Source: Nocardia miyunensis NBRC 108239 (GTDB lineage: Bacteria; Actinomycetota; Actinomycetes; Mycobacteriales; Mycobacteriaceae). Taken from it: a stretch of DNA of 64,000 bases. The notes beneath the pieces are model-generated. The model did not search any database, was not told the DNA's origin, and worked only from the letters and a program-made list of their open reading frames with translations. Every line of letters begins with the position of its first letter. Position 1 is the first letter of the stretch. The stretch spans positions 1-64,000 of the forward strand of contig NZ_BDBQ01000036.1 in the NCBI RefSeq assembly GCF_001613065.1. The letters are read 5' to 3'. The translations under genes were made by a program, and so were the position numbers. Positions 18,036-31,082 of this stretch are shown here, in pieces.

Positions 18036-18727
18036 GTACCGAACTGCGGGTCCTGGTCGTCGACGACGACTTCCGGGTGGCCAATCTGCATGCCGGAATC
18101 GTCTCGGCGCTACCGGGTTTCACGGTCGGAGCCACGGTGCACACCCTGGCGCAGGCACGGTCCGCGATCGCGGCGGCGCGGTACGACCTGGCGCTGGTCG
18201 ATGTGTATCTGCCCGATGGTTCCGGCGTCGAGCTGGTGCGCGAGATCTCTTGTGACGCGATGATGCTCACCGCGGCCACCGAGGCGGACACCGTCCGCGC
18301 GGCGCTGTCCGCCGGTGCGCTGGCCTACCTGGTGAAGCCGTTCGATCATGCGGCTCTGGCCGCGCGACTGGCCGGGTACGCGCGCTACCGCAAGCTGCTG
18401 TCGGTGCCCGTGGTCACGCCCCGCGACATCGATGCGGCGATCGAGGCACTGCGTCCGGCGAGCCCGTCGGGCGCGGGTTCGCCCGGAGTCTCGGCTGTTT
18501 CGGCCTCTCCCACAAAGGATCTGGTACTGCGAGCGGTGCGGGATTCGCCGACGGCCTTGTCCGCGGCGGAGGTCTCGGCCGCAACCGGTGTCTCCCGCGC
18601 GACCGCCCAGCGCTATCTGGCCACGCTGGTGGGTATCGGCGCACTGCGCATGCAGTTGCGGTACGGCAGCACCGGCCGACCGGAACAGGAATACCTCGCG
18701 GTGAGCGGTGCTGTCGCGGGTGAATGA
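18032..18727 (+). CDS. Response regulator, CitB/DcuR type
   Basis: The 231-aa regulator has a receiver domain with the acidic pocket DDD (11-13), phosphoacceptor Asp57 in LVDVYLPDGSG and conserved Lys in YLVKPFD. A short linker leads to a C-terminal helix-turn-helix (LSAAEVSAATGVSRATAQRY) like that of CitB/DpiA family regulators. The ATG overlaps the kinase stop (ATGA), so the two are co-translated. Targets are unknown; the neighbouring genes are not transport genes, so regulation may be in trans. Confidence 0.9.
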   Translation: MSTELRVLVVDDDFRVANLHAGIVSALPGFTVGATVHTLAQARSAIAAARYDLALVDVYLPDGSGVELVREISCDAMMLTAATEADTVRAALSAGALAYLVKPFDHAALAARLAGYARYRKLLSVPVVTPRDIDAAIEALRPASPSGAGSPGVSAVSASPTKDLVLRAVRDSPTALSAAEVSAATGVSRATAQRYLATLVGIGALRMQLRYGSTGRPEQEYLAVSGAVAGE

Positions 18728-18728
18728 C

Positions 18729-19214
18729 GTGCACATCGGTAGCCTCACCCGGGTGGAGATCCGGATCGACGACCTGACCAGCCAGGACATCATCGACCTG
18801 TTACGCGGACACCTCGCCGAGATGCGGTCCGTCACCCCACGGGAGGAGAGCGTGCACGCCCTCGATCTCGACGCTCTGCGACGCCCGCAGGTCACGGTCT
18901 GGTCCGCGCGCGAGGACGGCCGGATCGCCGGTTGCGGCGCGATCAAACGCCTGGACGCGCGGCACGGCGAGATCAAATCCATGCGCACGGCGGCCACCCA
19001 TCGCCGGCGCGGCGTAGCCGCACTACTCCTGAGGCATATGACAGCGGAAGCGGCGCGAGCCGGGATGACCCGATTGAGCCTGGAAACCGGTGCGGAGGAC
19101 TTCTTCGAACCGGCTCGCCGCCTGTATCTGGCGCACGGATTCGAGTACTGCGAGCCCTTCGGCGACTACCGGCCCGACCCGCTGAGCGTGTTCATGACCA
19201 GGCGAATAGCTTGA
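18729..19214 (+). CDS. GNAT family N-acetyltransferase
   Basis: The product (about 161 aa) has the GNAT core with acetyl-CoA-binding segment THRRRGVAALLLRHMTAEA and preceding strand GEIKSMRTA, and a C-terminal YLAHGFEYCEPFGDY. The acceptor is unknown; relatives are annotated as PhnO/ElaA-like or protein acetyltransferases. The start is unsure: GTG 18729 lies 1 nt after the regulator stop, GTG 18753 gives the shortest full domain, and GTG 18708 overlaps the regulator. It is likely co-transcribed with the two-component genes. Confidence 0.8.
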   Translation: MHIGSLTRVEIRIDDLTSQDIIDLLRGHLAEMRSVTPREESVHALDLDALRRPQVTVWSAREDGRIAGCGAIKRLDARHGEIKSMRTAATHRRRGVAALLLRHMTAEAARAGMTRLSLETGAEDFFEPARRLYLAHGFEYCEPFGDYRPDPLSVFMTRRIA

Positions 19215-19460
19215 ATCACGCTGTCCGGCAATGAGGTCGGAGAGATAGCGATGTGCGGCTCGGCGGCGATGCCGTGCCCGCGTTCGATTCGTCACTCGGG
19301 CCTCGGGCTTGCCGGGACGACCTGTGCGGAGTGCCGGGCGGATCATCCGAAGCGTGGTGATCGGCGACCGGGAAACCGTCGTGCCATGCTGGGGCAATGA
19401 GCGAGCATACCGGCGCGTCGGCGTGGGGGCGGTCCCGGCGACCGCCGACGAGGTGAGGGC

Positions 19461-21185
19461 GTGAGCCGGTTCGAGGTGTGGGCGCCACGGGCGACGCGGG
19501 TGCGGGTCGAGGTGGACGGGCTGGTGCACCCCATGCGTGCCGATACCGGCGGATGGTGGTCCGCCGAGGTCGCTGCCGGTCCCGCTGCGCGGTACGGATT
19601 CCTGCTCGACGACGATCCCACGGTGCTGCCCGATCCGCGCTCGCCGCGGCAGCCGGACGATGTACACGGCCGTTCGGCGCGGCACACGCCGGATCCGGCT
19701 CGCTGGACGGACTCCGGCTGGGCCGGAAGACAATTGGCCGGTTCGGTGCTGTACGAACTGCACATCGGGACATTCACTCCGCGGGGTACCTTCGACGCGG
19801 CGATCGAGCGGCTGGACCATCTGGCGGACCTGGGGGTCACCACGGTCGAGCTGATGCCGGTCAACGCCTTCAACGGGGTGTGGAACTGGGGATACGACGG
19901 TGTGCTGTGGTACGCGGTGCACGAGCACTACGGCGGTCCCGACGGGCTGCAACGTTTCGTGAACGCCTGCCACGTAAAGGGTTTGGCGGTGGCGCTGGAC
20001 GTCGTCCACAACCATCTCGGTCCCTCGGGCAATTACCTGCCGAGGTTCGGGCCCTATCTCGGCCCGGAATCGAACACCTGGGGCCAGCGCCTGAATCTGG
20101 ACGGTCCCGATTCGGACGAGGTGCGCCGCTACATCATCGGCAATGCGCTGCGCTGGTTCGACGAATTCCATATCGACGCACTGCGATTGGATGCGGTGCA
20201 CGCCCTGGTGGACCATCGCGCGATCGGCCTGCTGGAGGAACTGGCCACCGAGACCGCCGCGCTGTCGGCCCGGCTGGGCCGACCGCTGACCCTCATCGCC
20301 GAGAGCGATCTGAACGATCCGCGCCTGATCACCCCGCGTGCGGCGGGGGGTTTCGGACTGCACGGCCAGTGGAACGATGATCTGCACCATGCCGTGCACA
20401 CCGCGGTATCGGGTGAAAGACAGGGATACTACGCCGATTTCGGCTCGATGCGCTGTCTGGCGGATACCCTGCGGAACGGATTCTTCCACGCCGCAACCTA
20501 TTCCAGCTTCCGAGGCAGAACCCACGGCCGCCCGTTGGACACCCGCGTCGTGCCGGGCAGTGCCCTGCTGGGGTACACCTGCACCCATGATCAGATCGGC
20601 AATCGGGCGCTCGGCGATCGCCCGTCGGCCTATCTCACCGACGGTCAGCTCGCGGTGAAAGCCGCTCTGATCCTCACCTCGCCGTATACGCCGATGCTGT
20701 TCATGGGGGAGGAGTGGGGTGCGCGAACTCCGTTCCAGTACTTCACCTCTCACCCCGAACCGGATCTCGCCGCGGCGGTCGCGCAGGGCCGCAGAGCCGA
20801 ATTCGCCGACCACGGCTGGGTCGCCACCGATATCCCCGACCCGCAGGACCCGGCCACCTTCCAGCGTTCGAAACTGGACTGGTCCGAGCGGGAGAAGCCC
20901 ACCCACACCCGCCTGCTGAACTGCTATCGCGCACTGCTGACCCTGCGTCGCGCCCACCCTGGCCTGGCCGACCCGCGCCTCGATCATCTCACGGTCGAAT
21001 ACGACGAGGCCCACCGATGGATCATCGTGCACCGCAACGGAATCCACCTGGCCTGCAATCTGGCCGAACATCCTGTCGACCTGCCGATCGCGGGTGACCC
21101 GCTGCTCGTCTGGGACCCCATACGCCAAACTGGCTCGCACACAACACTTCCCGCGTACTCGTTCGCCATCTTGTCTGGACGGTAG
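19461..21185 (+). CDS. treZ: Maltooligosyl trehalose trehalohydrolase
   Basis: TreZ releases trehalose from the maltooligosyl-trehalose made by TreY. The 574-aa protein has an N-terminal beta domain (RFEVWAPRATRVRVEV), a GH13 barrel with region DVVHNHLGPSGN, nucleophile Asp in LRLDAVHAL (near 243), acid/base Glu in LIAESDLNDPR (near 281) and TCTHDQIGNR, and a C-terminal beta domain. GTG 19461 follows GAGGTGAGG. The partner genes treX-treY are about 11 kb away on the opposite strand, unlike the compact treXYZ cluster of mycobacteria. Confidence 0.93.
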   Translation: MSRFEVWAPRATRVRVEVDGLVHPMRADTGGWWSAEVAAGPAARYGFLLDDDPTVLPDPRSPRQPDDVHGRSARHTPDPARWTDSGWAGRQLAGSVLYELHIGTFTPRGTFDAAIERLDHLADLGVTTVELMPVNAFNGVWNWGYDGVLWYAVHEHYGGPDGLQRFVNACHVKGLAVALDVVHNHLGPSGNYLPRFGPYLGPESNTWGQRLNLDGPDSDEVRRYIIGNALRWFDEFHIDALRLDAVHALVDHRAIGLLEELATETAALSARLGRPLTLIAESDLNDPRLITPRAAGGFGLHGQWNDDLHHAVHTAVSGERQGYYADFGSMRCLADTLRNGFFHAATYSSFRGRTHGRPLDTRVVPGSALLGYTCTHDQIGNRALGDRPSAYLTDGQLAVKAALILTSPYTPMLFMGEEWGARTPFQYFTSHPEPDLAAAVAQGRRAEFADHGWVATDIPDPQDPATFQRSKLDWSEREKPTHTRLLNCYRALLTLRRAHPGLADPRLDHLTVEYDEAHRWIIVHRNGIHLACNLAEHPVDLPIAGDPLLVWDPIRQTGSHTTLPAYSFAILSGR

Positions 21186-21485
21186 GTCTGGCGCTGAGGC
21201 GATAATGGTTGCTGTTGAACGCGTTACATTCGGCAATGGTTTCGGAACGGATCCCGACCCGGCTTCGGCGCGCAACCGTCTACTGTCCGACACGACCGGC
21301 CGCCGCCGTTCGGAAATCTGCTGCGGTCCGGAATCCGATCGAGCGGGCCGCTGGGCATGGTGTATGCGACCGTCCGCATTGTCGCCGCTGAACGACAATG
21401 AGCTCCGGTCCGAAACATAGCAGGAAAGCAAGGGCGGCAACAGGATTCGGTCACAGCGGCGTGCGACGTTCGCCCATGGCGCACG
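21186..21485. other. Intergenic region without recognisable gene
   Basis: The 300 bp between convergent treZ and the hydrolase gene contain no plausible reading frame with a ribosome site and no clear terminator hairpin. A TGAAC-GC-GTTAC element at 21216-21227 resembles a biotin box but has the wrong spacing. I see nothing else in it. Confidence 0.5.
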
Positions 21486-22877
21486 CTACGGTGCCGGTGG
21501 GACGTGCCGAGTGAGCCATCCGGTGACGTAATCGAGGACTTCCGGGGCGATCGTGGTCGGGATGTGCCCGTATTCGTCGGGAAGGCCCGTCGTCGCGGGT
21601 TGCATGAGGTGGTTGAGGCCGTCGAAGACGCGCACGTCGGCATCGCGGTCCGCGGCCAGGAGAGTGCGGGCCAGCGGCGCGCTCTGCTCGGCCGGGACCT
21701 GTAGATCCTTCGATCCGTAGACCGCCAGCACGGGCATGCGCAGCGATCGCAGCGCCGCGGCCGGGTCGTAGCTCACGAACGAGGCGAAGTTCGCGTTGAC
21801 GCTGCGCTCGACCGTGGACTCGGGCTGGCGTCGCTCGGGCGGGAGGGCGGCATTGTGTTCGATGGCGTATTGGCGGGCCTGATCCGGATCGCCGTTGCGC
21901 AGCAGCGTGGTGAACGTGTCGACGAAGCCGATCTGGGCGGCGACCTGGTCCGCGGGTGCGTGGGCGGCCGCGAGCAGTGCGCGGTTCTGCGCCAGCAGCA
22001 CCTCCTGTCCGGATGCCGCGGGACCGGCCATCATGATGACGAATGCGATCCGGTTCTCCGGCCGGGAAGCGACCAGCGGTGCGAGATAACCGCCCTCGCT
22101 GTGACCGAGCAACCCGACGCGCGCCGGATCGATATCCGGGTGCGAGCGCAGGAAATCCACGCCGGCCACGACATCCCCGGCCAGATCGCCGTAATCGGCG
22201 TCGGCGTCGATGCCGCCCGTGCCGCCGACGCCGCGCTTGTCGGTGCGCAGTACCGCATATCCGGCTCGGGTCAGCGCATCGGCGAGTATCAGGAACGGTT
22301 TGTGACCGAAGACCTCCTCGTTCCGGTCGTTCTTCCCGCTGCCGTTGAGCAGGATCACCGCCGGATGCGGACCGGGCGCCGACGGCAGCGTGAGCGTCCC
22401 GGTGATGGTGATGTCGCCGCTGCGGTAGGCCACGTCCTCGGAGCGGTACGGCCAGGGCCGGGCCGGTTCCTGCGGGCGCGGCGGCACCGGGACCGCGCCG
22501 CGGTGCAGCGTCACCGGCAGCGCGTGCCCGAACTGGGTGAACGTCCCGGTGATCACCCCGCGTGCGGCGTCGTAGCGGCCGTCGAAGGCGGACGCGCCGG
22601 GCACTCCGGGGATGGTGAAGGCGACCTTCTCCGGCGAGGTCCGCACCTGTGCGAGCGGATGCGCGAACAGGCCTTGGACCGGAATCGAGAGCGTCGCGGT
22701 GTCGCCGTCGAGGGTGATGCCCAGTGGCAGCGATTGGCCGGGGGACTCGAGCGTCCCGGTCCAGTCGCCCGCCAGGGGATCCGCGGCCTGTTCCGCATCG
22801 GGCCGACGAGACTGCGGTGCGCAGCCCGCGGCCGCGATGAGCAGCAGAATCAGCACCAGGACGTGCAACGATCGCAT
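21486..22877 (-). CDS. Secreted alpha/beta-hydrolase lipoprotein
   Basis: The 463-aa product has a signal peptide ending in the lipobox AAGC. Residues about 40-170 form a beta-rich N-terminal domain (DWTGTLESPGQSLPLGI), followed by an alpha/beta-hydrolase with Ser in GHSEGGYLAP, Asp in YGSKDLQVP and His in DGLNHLMQP, an intact triad. It is likely an extracellular esterase or peptidase-like enzyme; similar two-domain proteins are annotated as hydrolases of unknown substrate. ATG 22877 is chosen because it begins the signal peptide and TACGCT ends 5 nt before it. It is divergent from the beta-lactamase-fold gene. Confidence 0.85.
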   Translation of the reverse strand: MRSLHVLVLILLLIAAAGCAPQSRRPDAEQAADPLAGDWTGTLESPGQSLPLGITLDGDTATLSIPVQGLFAHPLAQVRTSPEKVAFTIPGVPGASAFDGRYDAARGVITGTFTQFGHALPVTLHRGAVPVPPRPQEPARPWPYRSEDVAYRSGDITITGTLTLPSAPGPHPAVILLNGSGKNDRNEEVFGHKPFLILADALTRAGYAVLRTDKRGVGGTGGIDADADYGDLAGDVVAGVDFLRSHPDIDPARVGLLGHSEGGYLAPLVASRPENRIAFVIMMAGPAASGQEVLLAQNRALLAAAHAPADQVAAQIGFVDTFTTLLRNGDPDQARQYAIEHNAALPPERRQPESTVERSVNANFASFVSYDPAAALRSLRMPVLAVYGSKDLQVPAEQSAPLARTLLAADRDADVRVFDGLNHLMQPATTGLPDEYGHIPTTIAPEVLDYVTGWLTRHVPPAP

Positions 22878-22921
22878 AACTGAGCGTAGCTGGGCGTACC
22901 GGACGCCCGTACGGTGGATAT

Positions 22922-24172
22922 GTGAGCAATGACGCTTTCTCTTCCGGCCTCGCGGCCCTGCCCGAAGGTGTGAGCGGATCCGCGGCCGCCGGATTCGCAC
23001 CGCTGGTGCGGGCCTTCGCGACTTTCGTTGGCGGCCGCCCCGGTGCGGGAGGGGCTCTCACGGTCATGCGGTACGGCGAACCGCTCGTGGACATCTGGAC
23101 CGGGCAGGCATCACCCGGTACCCAGTGGTCGCGCGATACCGGAGCCGTCGTCTTCTCGGCCACCAAGGGCGTCGCCGCCACGGTGGTCCACCGGCTCGCC
23201 GATCGGGGCCTGCTGGACTACGACGCGCCCGTCGCCGAGTACTGGCCGGATTTCGGCGCCGCCGGAAAAGAGCGAATCACGGTGCGGCGCTTGCTGACCC
23301 ACCGCGCCGGACTATCCTCGCTGCCGTCGATCGCCGTCGGGGCCGACGACGTGCTGGACCACCAACTGATGGAACAGCGCCTGGCGGCGGCCTCGCCCGA
23401 CCGGCTGCTGGGCGTCCCGGCTTATCACGCGCTCACCTTCGGCTGGCTGGTTGCCGGGCTGGCTCGCGCGGTCACCGGCCGCGGCATGGCCGAACTGTTC
23501 CGCACCGAGGTCGCCGAGCCGCTCCACGTGGACGGCATCCATTTGGGCCGGCCTCCGCAGGGGTCGACGACAACCGTCGCGGCACTGCAAGGTTCGCGCT
23601 TGGCGGCGGTGCGCGCACCGCTCGGCGCGCTGTTCTTCGGCCGCGCCCACGGCATCCCGGGCAGCCTCGGCGCGGCGACCCGATCACTGTTCCTACCGGG
23701 TGTGGAGACCATCCTGGAGGGCGATGACCCGCGGATCCTCGACACCGAGATGGGCGCGGGCAACGGTGTATGCACCGCGTCCGCCCTCGCCGCCCTGTAC
23801 GGCGCGCTCGGCGACGGCACGATCGATGGCCACAGATATCTGTCCGCGCGCACCGTCCGCGCCGTGCACCACGTGGAGACCTACCGCCTGGACCGCACGC
23901 TGTTCTACTTCCCGATGATGTGGCACCTGGGCTACCACTCCATGCCGACGACCGGCTCCCGCGCCGGTTTCGGGCACATCGGCCTCGGCGGATCGTTCGG
24001 CTGGGCCGAACCACGGCAGGGCCTGTCCGTCGGATTCGTCCACAACCGATTGGACTGGAATCGCTTCGCCTGGGACCAGGTCGCCTCCAGCTGGATCCTC
24101 CCGCTGGTCGTCCGGGGCGCACGCGCTGTTCCGCGACTGCGGGAGGTCCGCGAATCCCGCGGGGCCGCCTGA
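22922..24172 (+). CDS. Serine hydrolase, beta-lactamase/EstB family
   Basis: A 416-aa cytoplasmic-looking member of the class C beta-lactamase/esterase EstB group. The SxxK motif is SATK (near residue 79), a tyrosine motif is seen in PAYHALTFGW, and HIGLGGSFGW is the third-box equivalent. Such enzymes hydrolyse esters; no export signal is present, so a cell-wall role is unlikely. TACGGT ends exactly 6 nt before GTG 22922, suggesting a leaderless transcript, back-to-back with the lipoprotein hydrolase promoter. Confidence 0.87.
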   Translation: MSNDAFSSGLAALPEGVSGSAAAGFAPLVRAFATFVGGRPGAGGALTVMRYGEPLVDIWTGQASPGTQWSRDTGAVVFSATKGVAATVVHRLADRGLLDYDAPVAEYWPDFGAAGKERITVRRLLTHRAGLSSLPSIAVGADDVLDHQLMEQRLAAASPDRLLGVPAYHALTFGWLVAGLARAVTGRGMAELFRTEVAEPLHVDGIHLGRPPQGSTTTVAALQGSRLAAVRAPLGALFFGRAHGIPGSLGAATRSLFLPGVETILEGDDPRILDTEMGAGNGVCTASALAALYGALGDGTIDGHRYLSARTVRAVHHVETYRLDRTLFYFPMMWHLGYHSMPTTGSRAGFGHIGLGGSFGWAEPRQGLSVGFVHNRLDWNRFAWDQVASSWILPLVVRGARAVPRLREVRESRGAA

Positions 24173-24186
24173 TCTCCTGTCAGTCG

Positions 24187-25542
24187 CTAGGTGAGGTAGC
24201 GATAGGCGGGTGAGCCGGGGTCCAGGCGTTCGCATTGGAGGGGAGAGGCGTGGATGCGGTCCAGGAGCGGGAGCAGGCCGTCGGGGGAGCCGAGTTCCAC
24301 GCCGACCAGGGCCGCGCCGGTTTCGCGGTTGTTGCGTTTGACGTATTCGAACAGCGTGATGTCGTCGTCAGGGCCTAGAACCTGGTCCAAGAAGCGGCGC
24401 AGCGCGCCGGGCTCCTGGGGGAAGTCCACCAGGAAATAGTGTTTCAGGCCCTTGTGGACGAGGGAACGCTCGATGACCTCCCCATACCGCGATACGTCGT
24501 TGTTGCCGCCGGAGAGCAGGCACACCACGGTGGAACCGGGGGTGACGTCGATCTCGGCGAGTCCGGCCACCGACAGCGCGCCCGCGGGCTCGGCGATGAT
24601 GCCCTCGTTCTGGTACAGCTCGAGCATGGCCGTGCAGATCGCGCCCTCGTCGACCAGCATCATCCGGAAAGAGCCTGCGCCCCTGGGGGATTCGGTCGCG
24701 GTGAGCAGGGGCAGCGAGGCGTGCGAGATGACTCGGCCGCCGAATTTCGTCACCGCGGCGTAGGGCAGATCGCCGATTCGCCGCACGGACGCGCCGTCGA
24801 CGAACGGGTCGATCTCGGGCAGCGTCACCGGTCCGCCGGCGACCAGCGCCGCGGTCATCGATGCCGCACCGGCCGGTTCAACCGCGAGAATGGCTGTGCC
24901 GGGCGAACGTTCGCGCAGATACGTGCCGATTCCGGCCAGGCAGCCGCCACCGCCGACCGGGATGATCACCAGATCCGGTGTGCGGCCGAGCTGTTCGAGG
25001 ATTTCGGCGGCGATGGTGCCCTGTCCGGCGGCGGTGCGCGCATCGTCGAAGGGCGGCACCATCGTCGCGCCGGTGCGGGCGACGTCGGCGGCGGCCTCGG
25101 CGGCCGCCGCGTCGAAGGTGTCGCCGACCGCGATCAATTTCACGAATTCGCCGCCGTGTGCGCGGATTCGGTCGCGTTTCTGTTTCGGCGTCGTCGTCGG
25201 GACGTAGATGCGGCCGGTGATGCCCATCGCCCGGCACGCGAACGCGACGCCCTGGGCGTGGTTTCCGGCGCTGGCGGTCACCACCCCGGCCGTCCGCTCG
25301 GCCTCGGTGAGCTGCACGATCAGGTTGTAGGCGCCGCGGAGTTTGTAGGAGCGCACGGCCGTGAGGTCCTCGCGCTTGACGTAGACCTCCGCACCGGAGA
25401 GCGCGGAGAGCCGGTCGATCCGCTGTAGTGGCGTGGGCTCGATGATGTCGGAAATTCGCTTGGCGGCAGCATCGATCTCGTCCGCGCTCAGTTCGGGCAG
25501 CGGACCGGACAACTTCTCTGCGGTATCAAGCGGTTGGGACAC
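24187..25542 (-). CDS. ilvA: Threonine ammonia-lyase (threonine dehydratase)
   Basis: IlvA deaminates threonine to 2-oxobutanoate, the first step of isoleucine synthesis, in the cytoplasm. The 451-aa enzyme has the PLP lysine at 67 in VRSYKLRGAYN, the glycine-rich phosphate loop PVGGGGCLAG, and one C-terminal ACT-like regulatory region (residues about 360-451) as in the shorter IlvA type, so isoleucine feedback is expected. GTG 25542 is chosen: TAGCAT ends 6 nt before it, a leaderless arrangement. It converges with the serine hydrolase (14-nt gap). Confidence 0.93.
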   Translation of the reverse strand: MSQPLDTAEKLSGPLPELSADEIDAAAKRISDIIEPTPLQRIDRLSALSGAEVYVKREDLTAVRSYKLRGAYNLIVQLTEAERTAGVVTASAGNHAQGVAFACRAMGITGRIYVPTTTPKQKRDRIRAHGGEFVKLIAVGDTFDAAAAEAAADVARTGATMVPPFDDARTAAGQGTIAAEILEQLGRTPDLVIIPVGGGGCLAGIGTYLRERSPGTAILAVEPAGAASMTAALVAGGPVTLPEIDPFVDGASVRRIGDLPYAAVTKFGGRVISHASLPLLTATESPRGAGSFRMMLVDEGAICTAMLELYQNEGIIAEPAGALSVAGLAEIDVTPGSTVVCLLSGGNNDVSRYGEVIERSLVHKGLKHYFLVDFPQEPGALRRFLDQVLGPDDDITLFEYVKRNNRETGAALVGVELGSPDGLLPLLDRIHASPLQCERLDPGSPAYRYLT

Positions 25543-25697
25543 CCGAACATGCTATCCGGGCCCCGAAGCGGTGTGTCGTGCGCCCGTCGACTTTCCCGGG
25601 CAAATCCGCCGGTGCTCGGAAACGGCGATGACCTGGGCGGAATCGATGGCGTGTATCGAGTGAGATGCGCAGGTTGGGCAGTATTTCCGGATAGAAG

Positions 25698-25711
25698 TTC
25701 GGTGGACCGAA
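25698..25711. promoter_or_regulatory. Inverted repeat upstream of small membrane gene
   Basis: TTCGGTGGACCGAA is a 6-bp perfect inverted repeat with a 2-bp centre, ending 14 bp before the -10 hexamer of the gene at 25738, where an operator over the -35 region would lie. Binding protein unknown. Confidence 0.4.
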
Positions 25712-25737
25712 ATTAGAAATCCGAGTACCCTGACAAC

Positions 25738-25971
25738 ATGGTAGTGGTGAACACCCGGCGAATCGTCACCTGCGGTGCGCAGAAGGTCGACATCGCCGGT
25801 GCGCAGTGGCCGGTGTACAAGCTCGAGGCGCTGGCCTTGGGGTTGTTCGTCGCCCTCGTCCTGGTTCTGGTCACCGGATCCGCACAGCTCGCCGTGCTCG
25901 TCGCCGCGGCGGTGGCCGCTGTGCGCTGGACCGTCGCCATTGTCGGTCGCCTGGCTCGCCCGGTGTCCTGA
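25738..25971 (+). CDS. Small membrane protein, 77 aa
   Basis: After a polar N-terminus of about 28 aa, which contains a single Cys, residues about 30-70 are almost entirely Leu/Val/Ala and can form one long or two short membrane helices, ending in a basic tail. TACCCT at 25726-25731 ends exactly 6 nt before the ATG and there is no ribosome site, so a leaderless mRNA is likely. No family is recognised. The gene is divergent from ilvA. Confidence 0.65.
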   Translation: MVVVNTRRIVTCGAQKVDIAGAQWPVYKLEALALGLFVALVLVLVTGSAQLAVLVAAAVAAVRWTVAIVGRLARPVS

Positions 25972-26372
25972 TTCGCATCGTTCGCCGGGGATCGCGCATC
26001 CTCCGATCGGCTGAACGGCACGTCGATATGGTGCGATGTGCGCCCGGGGCGGGGTGTGGGTATGTCGTGGATATCCGGTTCCGTCGTCTCGGCAAGCTCG
26101 GGGCTGTCGAGCGTGTGCCCGGAATGGCTTGGGGTGCAGCATATTCCGATTCGTCATCGGTTTCGGCGGCCGGGGCTCCCGATGCTCGAGTTGTGATCGT
26201 TAACATACCAATGTTCGGAAATTTCCCCCGGCAGACCCGAACCGTCCCGCCTCCGGCATCGGTTGAGGCGCACGATGATTCACCGCGGGACGGGCGGGCG
26301 ATGCACGGATCGGTGCGGGCGCTAACCTGAGTCATGGATCTACGCCGGTGGTCCGGCACGGAAGGTGGGGAT
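25972..26372. other. Intergenic region upstream of LacI gene
   Basis: No coding sequence is supported here. AACAT-ACCA-ATGTT at 26202-26215 is a short inverted repeat. TAACCT at 26323-26328 is a likely -10 element, placing a start site near 26334-26335. Confidence 0.5.
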
Positions 26373-27410
26373 GTGAGAGACCGGAACGGGCGCCCCCCGG
26401 GAAAGGCAGGCCGTCCGGCGGTGATGACGGATGTGGCCAAGCTGGCCGGTGTGTCACATCAGACCGTCTCGCGCGTGCTGAACGACAGCCCGCAGGTGCG
26501 TGCCGAGACGCGCGAACGCGTTCTGGCCGCCGTCGAGGCGCTGGGCTATCGACCCAACGCGATGGCCCGCGGCCTGGTCAGCCGACGTTCCAAGGTGCTC
26601 GGCGTGGTCACCTTCGACACCGTGCTCTTCGGCCCCGCATCGATGATGCTGGGTATCGAAAGGGCCGCGCGCGCAGCGGGTTACGGCGTCAGCATCGCCA
26701 CCCTGGAGACCGTGGACCGGCCCAGCGTGCTGGCGGCGGTCAACACCCTCGCCGATCAGGGGGTGGACGGGGTGATCGTCATCGCGCCGCAGCAGACCAC
26801 CGCGGCCGCACTGCACAGCATGCCCCGCCAACTGGTCGTGGTCGCGGTCGAGGCCGGTCAGGACGCCGGACTCCCCGCCGCTGCGGTGGACCAATTCGAG
26901 GGCACCCGCCTGGCCGTGCGACACCTGCTGGACCTGGGCCATCGCACGGTCTGGCACGTTTCCGGCCCGGCCGGTTGGCTCGAGGCGCGCGACCGCGCCG
27001 AAGGCTGGCGCCGCGCCCTGGAGGCGGCCGGTGCGGAGATCCCGCCGCTGATCGGCGGCGATTGGAGCGCCCGCTCGGGCTACGAGGCGGGCCAGGTGCT
27101 CGCCGCCCAATCCGGGGTGACCGCGGTCTTCGCCGCCAACGACCAGATGGCCCTGGGCCTGCTGCGGGCCTTCGCCGAACGCGGAATCCGTGTCCCCGAA
27201 GATATTTCGGTGGTGGGCTTCGACGACATCCCCGAAGCCGCCTACCTGACCCCGCCCCTGACCACCATGCGCCAGGACTTCGACGAGGTCGGCCGCCGCA
27301 GCATGCAGTTGCTGCTCCAACTCCTCGAATCCGACACCGACGTCCCCGAACCACCCCCGGTCGTGCCGACCCTCGTCGTCCGTGAGAGCACCGCCCCACC
27401 CGCGCGATAA
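26373..27410 (+). CDS. LacI family transcriptional regulator
   Basis: The 345-aa protein has an N-terminal LacI helix-turn-helix (TDVAKLAGVSHQTVSRVLND, residues about 18-37), hinge helix region RPNAMARGLVSRRS, and a periplasmic-binding-type effector domain (VVGFDDIPEAAYLTPPLTT). It should bind DNA as a dimer or tetramer and respond to a sugar. GTG 26373 follows GGAAGGTGGGG; ATG 26334 in the same frame is an alternative that would be leaderless after TAACCT. No sugar-utilisation genes are adjacent, so its targets lie elsewhere. Confidence 0.88.
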   Translation: MRDRNGRPPGKAGRPAVMTDVAKLAGVSHQTVSRVLNDSPQVRAETRERVLAAVEALGYRPNAMARGLVSRRSKVLGVVTFDTVLFGPASMMLGIERAARAAGYGVSIATLETVDRPSVLAAVNTLADQGVDGVIVIAPQQTTAAALHSMPRQLVVVAVEAGQDAGLPAAAVDQFEGTRLAVRHLLDLGHRTVWHVSGPAGWLEARDRAEGWRRALEAAGAEIPPLIGGDWSARSGYEAGQVLAAQSGVTAVFAANDQMALGLLRAFAERGIRVPEDISVVGFDDIPEAAYLTPPLTTMRQDFDEVGRRSMQLLLQLLESDTDVPEPPPVVPTLVVRESTAPPAR

Positions 27411-27485
27411 ATTCCGCGCGCCCGGCCTCGGCGCAGGATCGCATCGCCTTCGCGCTCCGAGAACGGCCGGGACTCCCGCGACGGA

Positions 27486-27509
27486 CCTTCCGGAATCAGG
27501 AACGGAAGG
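27486..27509. terminator. Hairpin between lacI-type gene and dnaE1
   Basis: A 7-bp perfect stem (27486-27492 with 27503-27509) and 10-nt loop lie between two convergent genes and may end both transcripts. Short, so only moderately supported. Confidence 0.45.
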
Positions 27510-27536
27510 GCACGCCCGCGAACGTTTCGTGTCCCG

Positions 27537-31082
<3,546 letters not shown>

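Noticed and set aside
19397..19455. 19-codon frame just upstream of treZ
   Set aside because: No ribosome site, no overlap with treZ and no recognisable sequence.
21216..21227. TGAAC-GC-GTTAC, resembling a BioQ box
   Set aside because: Spacer is 2 instead of 3 bp, it is not a symmetric palindrome, and no biotin gene follows.
26202..26215. AACAT-N4-ATGTT inverted repeat before the LacI gene
   Set aside because: Only 5-bp arms and unlike the CG-centred LacI operators; probably chance.
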